NCBI RefSeq assembly: GCF_016862075.1 | Contig: NZ_BOMG01000057.1 | Coordinates: forward strand, 186,001-250,000 | Direction: 5' to 3' | DNA: 64,000 nucleotides | Source: Actinoplanes couchii | Lineage (GTDB): Bacteria; Actinomycetota; Actinomycetes; Mycobacteriales; Micromonosporaceae | In this document: piece by piece, positions 59,204 to 64,000 of the stretch | Position numbering within the stretch: the stretch's first letter is position 1 | Layout: the number at the start of each line of letters is the position of its first letter | Translations under genes and position numbers: made by a program | Notes under the pieces: generated by a model | Databases searched by the model: none | Told to the model about the DNA's origin: nothing | Seen by the model: only the letters and a program-made list of their open reading frames with translations

Positions 59204-60468
59204 GACAGGCCCAGGTTCTGCCGCAGGGTGGCGCCGGAATACTCGGTCCGGAACACGCCGCGTTCCTGCAGCAGCGGGACCACCTGGTCCACGAAGTCGT
59301 CCAGCCCGGCCGGGGTCAGGTGCGAGACCAGGATGAACCCGTCGCACGCGTCGGTCTGCACGTATTCGTTCAGCTGCTCGGCGACCCGGTCGGCGGTGCC
59401 GATGAAGTTCTGCCGCCCGGTGACCTCGATGATCAGGTCACGGATCGAGAGGTTCTTCGCCTCGGCCCGGGCCCGCCACTCGTTGGCGGTTTTGATCCGG
59501 TCCGGGTACATGCCGGCCCGGCCCTTGATGATGGTGTCGTCCTCGTCCAGCACCGGGTCGATCGCCGGCAGCGGGCCCTCGGCGTCGTAGCCGGACAGAT
59601 CGGTGTTCCACAGCTGTTCCAGCAGCAGGATCGCGGTCTGCGGGCTGACCTGCTGACGCCGGATGTGGTGGGCCTTCTCCTGAGCGTCGGCGTCACTGTC
59701 GCCGAGCACGTAGGACACCCCCGGAATGATCTTCAGGTCGTTCTCGGCCCGGCTGTACTTCGCCAGGCGGTCCTTGACGTCGCGGTAGAAGATCCGGGCG
59801 TCGTCGATCTGGTGGTGCCGGGAGAAGATCGCGTCGGAGTGCTGAGCGGCCAGTTCCCGGCCGGCGTCGGAGTCACCGGCCTGCAGGATCACCGGGTGGC
59901 CCTGCGGGCTGCGCGGGACACCGAAGCGGCCCTTGATGTCGAACTGGCTGTTCCGGATCGCGAAGTCGCCGCCGTCGGTGTCCCACAGGGCGCGGGCGGT
60001 CCGGATGAACTCGGCGGCGCGCACGTACCGGTCGGCGTGGTCCAGGAAACCGCCGCGCCGGAAGTTCTCGCCGAAGAACGCGCCCGGCGAGGTGACCACG
60101 TTCCACGCGGCCCGGCCGTTCGACAGGTGGTCCAGGGTGGCCAGCTGGCGGGCCAGTTCGTAGGGCTCGTGCCAGGTGGCGTTCAGGGTTCCGGCCAGAC
60201 CCAGGTGGGTGGTGACCGCGGCCAGGGCGGTCAGCACGGTCAGGGTGTCCGGGCGGCCGACGACGTCCAGGTCGTGGATCAGGCCGCGCTGTTCCCGCAG
60301 GCGCAGGCCCTCGGCGAGGAAGAAGAAGTCGAACAGGCCGCGTTCGGCGGTCTTCGCGAGGTACTCGAAGGAGTCGAAGTCGATCTGGCTGCCGGCCCGT
60401 GGGTCGCTCCAGACGGTGGTGTTGTTCACGCCGGGGAAGTGCGCGGCGAGGATGATCTGCTTAGGCAA
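59200..60468 (-). CDS. NtaA/DmoA-type FMN-dependent monooxygenase
   Basis: A 422-residue enzyme of the nitrilotriacetate/dimethylsulfide/DszA monooxygenase family: AAHFPGVNNTTVWSDPRAGS, ERGLFDFFFLAEGLRLREQR, TLNATWHEPYELARQLATLD, GRAAWNVVTSPGAFFGENFR and QGHPVILQAGDSDAGRELAA. Members of this family cleave C-N or C-S bonds with FMNH2. It overlaps the neighbouring monooxygenase genes by 4 and 8 bp. Best guess for the substrate: an organosulfur or amine compound brought in by the adjacent ABC transporter. Confidence 0.93.
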   Translation of the reverse strand: MPKQIILAAHFPGVNNTTVWSDPRAGSQIDFDSFEYLAKTAERGLFDFFFLAEGLRLREQRGLIHDLDVVGRPDTLTVLTALAAVTTHLGLAGTLNATWHEPYELARQLATLDHLSNGRAAWNVVTSPGAFFGENFRRGGFLDHADRYVRAAEFIRTARALWDTDGGDFAIRNSQFDIKGRFGVPRSPQGHPVILQAGDSDAGRELAAQHSDAIFSRHHQIDDARIFYRDVKDRLAKYSRAENDLKIIPGVSYVLGDSDADAQEKAHHIRRQQVSPQTAILLLEQLWNTDLSGYDAEGPLPAIDPVLDEDDTIIKGRAGMYPDRIKTANEWRARAEAKNLSIRDLIIEVTGRQNFIGTADRVAEQLNEYVQTDACDGFILVSHLTPAGLDDFVDQVVPLLQERGVFRTEYSGATLRQNLGLS

Positions 60469-61330
60469 CGGACGCCTCCCGGGCGTAGCGGTTCACGGCG
60501 ACGGGCAGGCCGAGCCGTGCCCGGAGGGTCTTCTGAGCGGATGGTTGGAAGAGCCCACGCCGTTGCAGCTCCACCACCAGATCCGAGATATCGGGAACTT
60601 CGGATACCCGCACACCGTCCACACCGGAAATCTCCGACCATGTCTGAATCTGATCGGCGGACGCTCCCGGAAGGTCGACGAAGACCTTCCGGCCCGGTTC
60701 GATCCGGCGGACGGCATCCGGATCGGGCTCCACGAAGAGGAGATCGGCATCCACCTCATCGGCGGCGAGGGCGGCGACGACCGGCTGTCCCTGCGGCGAC
60801 CTAGGCACGATCGACGGCCCCTTGACCGCGAAGTGCTCCCCCACGAAGTCGATGTAATGGAGTTTCGAACGGTCGATGAACCGCCCGGTGGCGACGTCCT
60901 TGATGATCGCGTCGTCCTCCCAGCTGTCCCAGAGCCGCCGCACCACCTCGACGGCGTCGTTCGCCTCGGCGATCAGTTCGGCGGGTTTCACCACACCCCG
61001 CCGCCCGAGCAGGTCCGCCTCAGCCGGATCGGTGGACACCCGCACCTGCCAGCCGGCCCGCCCCTTGCTGATGTGGTCGAGGGTGGCCAGAGCGGTCGAC
61101 AGGTGGAACGGCTCGGTGTGCGTGGTGGTGGCCACCGGCACCAGGCCGACATGCCGGGTGACCGGGGCGACCAGGGCGGCGACCTGCACGGCGTCCGGCC
61201 CGTGCCGCCCGAACGCGTCGTCGAACGTGGCCAGGTCCAGCCCCAGGTCGTCGGCCTGCCGGACCTGGTCGATCCAGTGCCGGGAGTCGAACGAGCCGCC
61301 GGTCAGGGCGACCGCGAGACGCAACGTCAT
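60461..61330 (-). CDS. Short LLM flavin-dependent monooxygenase
   Basis: A 289-residue luciferase-like protein, shorter than usual (330-450). The N-terminal barrel half is clear (ADDLGLDLATFDDAFGRHGP, HVGLVPVATTTHTEPFHLST, ALATLDHISKGRAGWQVRVS, PSIVPRSPQGQPVVAALAAD). The C-terminal barrel helices are replaced by a compact segment that retains DISDLVVELQRRGLFQPSAQ and LRARLGL. The ending resembles the NtaA-type C-terminus. It may pair with one of its neighbours as an alpha/beta heterodimer, as bacterial luciferase does. Confidence 0.88.
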   Translation of the reverse strand: MTLRLAVALTGGSFDSRHWIDQVRQADDLGLDLATFDDAFGRHGPDAVQVAALVAPVTRHVGLVPVATTTHTEPFHLSTALATLDHISKGRAGWQVRVSTDPAEADLLGRRGVVKPAELIAEANDAVEVVRRLWDSWEDDAIIKDVATGRFIDRSKLHYIDFVGEHFAVKGPSIVPRSPQGQPVVAALAADEVDADLLFVEPDPDAVRRIEPGRKVFVDLPGASADQIQTWSEISGVDGVRVSEVPDISDLVVELQRRGLFQPSAQKTLRARLGLPVAVNRYAREASVA

Positions 61331-62859
61331 GACGTGACCTCCAATGTGGGCACCGCGTCCAGCAGTGCCCGGGTGTACTCGTGGCCGGCGTGGTCGAAGA
61401 CGGCGCGGACCGGGCCCTGTTCGACGACGCGGCCGTCGTGCATGACCAGGACCCGGTCGGCGATGTCGCGGATCACGCCGAGGTCGTGGGAGATGAAGAG
61501 CAGGGCGGTGCCGTCGTCCTCGCGGATCCTGGCGAGCAGGTCGAGGACCTGGGCCTGCACCGACACGTCGAGGGCGGAGACCGGTTCGTCGCAGATGATC
61601 AGGCTGGGCCGGGGTGCGATGGCGCGGGCGATCGCGACCCGCTGACGCTGGCCGCCGGACAGCTGCCGCGGGTAGCGGTCCAAGTATTCCGGGCCGAGCC
61701 CGACCCGGTCCAGGATCGGTTCCGGGTCGGCGCCCTTGGGCAGGGCCTCGCCGACGATGCGGCGCACGGTCCAGCGCGGATCGAAAGCGGACAGCGGGTC
61801 CTGGGCGATCAGCTGCAGCCGCCGCCGGATCGGGCGCCGGGCCCGCTCCGGGATGCCGCTGAACTCACTTCCTTCGAAACGGACGTGCCCGGACGTCGGG
61901 TCGGTGAGCCCGAACAGCAGCTGGGCGACCGTCGACTTGCCGGATCCGGATTCGCCGACCAGGCCGACGATCTCGCCGCGCCGGACGGTGAGACCGAAAT
62001 CCTTGACGACGGTGCGGTCGCCGTACACCTTGCGCAGCGCGGTGGCCTCGGCCACGATCTCGCCGGGCTCGGCGGTGTTCTCCCGGCGGCGGCCGGTCGC
62101 GGCGGCGATCAATTGCCTGGTGTACGGGTGACCCGCCCCGGCCAGAATCGTGCGCGTGTCCCCGGACTCGACGATCCGGCCGTCCTTCATCACCAGCACC
62201 CGGTCGGCGAGTTTCGACACCACCGCCAGGTCGTGGCTGATCAGCAGCAGGGTCTCGCCGGTGGCGCGGCGTTCGGCGAGCAGGGTGAGGATCTGGGCCT
62301 GGACGGTGGCGTCCAGGGCGGTGGTGGGTTCGTCGGCGATCAGCAGTTTCGGGCCGCCGGCGAGGGCCGAGGCGATCAGGGCGCGCTGCCGCAGCCCGCC
62401 GGAGAGCTGGTGCGGGTACTGCCGGGCCCGCCGTTCGGGTTCCGGCACGTGCACGGCGTCGAGCAGGTCGTGTACCCGGCGGGGCCGGTCCCGGCGGTCG
62501 CCGATGTCGTGGGTCCGCAGCACCTCGGTGATCTCGGCGCCGACGGTGCGCATCGGGTCGAGCGAGACCAGGGCGTCCTGCAGGATCAGCCCGGCGTACC
62601 GGCCGCGCAGCCGCCGCCAGTCGCGGGCGGCGAACCGGCTGACGTCGCGGCCGTCGACGGTGAACGTGTCGGCTTCGACGTGCGCTTGCGGACCGGCCAG
62701 TCCGACCAGGCTGCGGGCGGTGACGCTCTTGCCGGAGCCGCTCTCGCCGACCAGGGCGACACATTCGCCCTCCCGGATGTCGAAGCTGACCCCGCGGACC
62801 GCTTCCACCGATTTCTGCCCGAGGCGGAAGGTGACCCGCAGGTTCTGGACTTCGATCAC
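61327..62859 (-). CDS. Peptide/nickel-type ABC transporter, fused double ATPase
   Basis: A 510-residue fusion of two ATPase domains (DppD-DppF type). GTG 62859 overlaps the permease stop by 4 bp. First half: Walker A GESGSGKSVTA, signature LSGGLRQRALIA, Walker B LLIADEPTTALDA. Second half: Walker A GESGSGKSTVA, signature LSGGQRQRVAIARAI, Walker B LIICDEPVSALDV. Both look active. It drives the two permeases encoded upstream. The binding protein is not visible and probably lies beyond 64000. Confidence 0.94.
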   Translation of the reverse strand: MIEVQNLRVTFRLGQKSVEAVRGVSFDIREGECVALVGESGSGKSVTARSLVGLAGPQAHVEADTFTVDGRDVSRFAARDWRRLRGRYAGLILQDALVSLDPMRTVGAEITEVLRTHDIGDRRDRPRRVHDLLDAVHVPEPERRARQYPHQLSGGLRQRALIASALAGGPKLLIADEPTTALDATVQAQILTLLAERRATGETLLLISHDLAVVSKLADRVLVMKDGRIVESGDTRTILAGAGHPYTRQLIAAATGRRRENTAEPGEIVAEATALRKVYGDRTVVKDFGLTVRRGEIVGLVGESGSGKSTVAQLLFGLTDPTSGHVRFEGSEFSGIPERARRPIRRRLQLIAQDPLSAFDPRWTVRRIVGEALPKGADPEPILDRVGLGPEYLDRYPRQLSGGQRQRVAIARAIAPRPSLIICDEPVSALDVSVQAQVLDLLARIREDDGTALLFISHDLGVIRDIADRVLVMHDGRVVEQGPVRAVFDHAGHEYTRALLDAVPTLEVTS

Positions 62860-63704
62860 TGGTGCCGCCCTTCGAACCGGCCCTGGAGATGACGGCCGAT
62901 CACGGTGAGAGAGATGACGGTGGCGGTCACGGCGGCTCCCGGGAGCACCGATGCCCACCAGGCGATGTGCAGGTAGCCGCGGCCCTCGGAGAGCATCGCG
63001 CCCCACTCCGGGGACGGCGGCTGCGGCCCGAGGCCGAGGAAACTGAGGCCGGCCGCGATCAGGACGGCCTCGCCGAGCCCGATCATCGCCAGGACCGGGA
63101 TCGGGCCGAGCACGTTGGGCAGCACGTGCCGCAGCACCAGGCGGGTGCGCGACGCTCCGAACGCGACGGCGTGGGTGACGTACGGCGCCTGCCGCACGAC
63201 CAGGGTCTGGGCCCGCACCACCCGGGCGTAGTGCGGCAGGGTGGCGATGCCGATCGCCACGATCAGGCTGGTGGTCCCGGTGCCGGCGATCGCGATGAAC
63301 AGCAGGGCGAGCAGGACCAGCGGGAACGCGGCGAGCGCGTCGAAACCGCGGCTGAGGGCCTCGTCGGCGTACCGGTGGGTGAGCCCGGCGAGCAGCCCGA
63401 GCAGGATCCCGGCGCCGACGGCGATGACGGTGGCGGCGACCCCGATGCTCAGCGAGTGCCGGGCGCCGTGCACCACCCGGCCGAAGACGTCGCGGCCGAG
63501 CTGGTCGGTGCCGAACCAGTGCGCGGCCGACGGCGCCTGCAGGACGTGCAGCGGGTCGGCGGCGAGCGGGTCGCCGGCGAACAGGGCCGGCCAGGCCACC
63601 GCGGTGCCGACCAGGGCGAGCACGATCAGGGCGGCGGCGATGCCGGGGCGGGGCCGCCGCAGGGTCAGCCTTCGGCTCTCCGGCCGGGGCAGGGCTATGG
63701 TCAT
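62856..63704 (-). CDS. Peptide/nickel-type ABC transporter, permease C
   Basis: A 282-residue DppC-like membrane protein. The family phrase HWFGTDQLGRDVFGRVVHGARHSL follows the first helix; about five more helices follow, with the EAA-type loop VRAQTLVVRQAPYVTHAVAFGASRTRLVLRHVLPNVLGPI and the C-terminal GLSFLGLGPQPPSPEWGAMLSEG typical of DppC. It is 5 bp after the DppB-like gene. Substrates of such systems include peptides, nickel complexes and sulfur compounds such as glutathione. Confidence 0.94.
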   Translation of the reverse strand: MTIALPRPESRRLTLRRPRPGIAAALIVLALVGTAVAWPALFAGDPLAADPLHVLQAPSAAHWFGTDQLGRDVFGRVVHGARHSLSIGVAATVIAVGAGILLGLLAGLTHRYADEALSRGFDALAAFPLVLLALLFIAIAGTGTTSLIVAIGIATLPHYARVVRAQTLVVRQAPYVTHAVAFGASRTRLVLRHVLPNVLGPIPVLAMIGLGEAVLIAAGLSFLGLGPQPPSPEWGAMLSEGRGYLHIAWWASVLPGAAVTATVISLTVIGRHLQGRFEGRHQ

Positions 63705-63709
63705 CGTGC

Positions 63710-64000
63710 TCAGCTCCTTCGCAGGCGCGGGTCGATGAGCAGGTAGGCCAGGTCGGCCAGGGTGTTGATGACGACGAACGCGGCGGCCGCGAGGACCACC
63801 ACGGCGAGCACGACGGGCATGTCGCCGTTGCCGACCGCCTGCAGGGTGACCTGGCCCAGGCCGGGCCGACCGAAGACCTGCTCGATGATCACCGCGCCGC
63901 CGATCAGGACGCCGGTGAGCCAGCCGAGCAGGGTGACCGCCGGGATCAGCGCGTGCCGCAGGGCGTGCCGGATCAGGACCGCCCGTTCCGTCAGGCCGCG
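63710..64000 (-). CDS. Peptide/nickel-type ABC transporter, permease B (partial)
   Basis: The last 96 codons of a DppB-like permease; the 5' end lies outside the window. Visible: RGLTERAVLIRHALRHALIP, AVTLLGWLTGVLIGG, IIEQVFGRPGLGQVTLQAVGNGD and the last helix LAYLLIDPRLRR, all typical of the DppB C-terminus. Confidence 0.93.
   Translation of the reverse strand, partial: RGLTERAVLIRHALRHALIPAVTLLGWLTGVLIGGAVIIEQVFGRPGLGQVTLQAVGNGDMPVVLAVVVLAAAAFVVINTLADLAYLLIDPRLRRS

Overview
The window is 64 kb of very GC-rich, densely coding chromosomal DNA. Codon third positions are almost all G or C, many starts are GTG, neighbouring genes often overlap by 4 bp, and there are many ECF sigma factors, DesK-type two-component systems and cyclic-di-GMP proteins. 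This points to a filamentous actinobacterium; Actinoplanes or another member of the Micromonosporaceae is my best guess, from style rather than from a marker gene. I saw no rRNA, tRNA, CRISPR array, integrase or transposase.

Layout. 1-2300: an ECF sigma factor with the start of its downstream partner, a TPR membrane protein and a MarR regulator divergent from an MmpL exporter. 4.7-7.7 kb: a Tat-exported sulfite-oxidase-family enzyme and a GH13 alpha-glucosidase behind two LacI-type operator-like palindromes. 7.8-14.5 kb: a translationally coupled signalling pair, a Ser/Thr kinase-AAA-GAF-GGDEF protein and a membrane GGDEF-EAL protein. 14.5-20.4 kb: a methyltransferase, a very large HEAT-like protein, a secreted protein and an AAA ATPase without a DNA-binding domain.

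20.6-31.8 kb is a compact type VII secretion (ESX/Ess-like) island. It has two small WXG100-like proteins, a helper-like protein, a large coiled-coil/membrane/Pro-Ala-rich substrate-like protein, an FHA-containing EccC/EssC ATPase and two membrane-anchored proteins, with an ECF sigma gene on each side. Three promoters in it share the pattern GAGAAC-N17-CGTAG, which I did not find elsewhere in the window. No EccB, EccD, EccE or mycosin gene is present.

31.9-41.3 kb: PAP2 phosphatase, DesK/NarL two-component pair, DedA protein with a low-complexity insert, glycosyltransferase, minisatellite, DUF998 protein, then a polar amino-acid ABC operon with a GNAT gene. 41.4-44.0 kb: a divergent sulfonate/taurine-type ABC operon. 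44-51 kb is partly decayed: a fragment of the HEAT gene, a methyltransferase with an internal deletion, a frameshifted CPBP protease and a kinase/regulator/DUF418 mosaic, mixed with an intact three-gene signalling operon whose kinase carries a C-terminal domain related to the adjacent small protein. 51.2-64 kb: HIT protein, LysR regulator, prolyl oligopeptidase, MFS transporter, and one long leftward cluster of a peptide/nickel-type ABC transporter, four flavin-dependent luciferase-like monooxygenases and an EgtD-like methyltransferase, probably a system for taking up and oxidatively breaking down organosulfur or related compounds.
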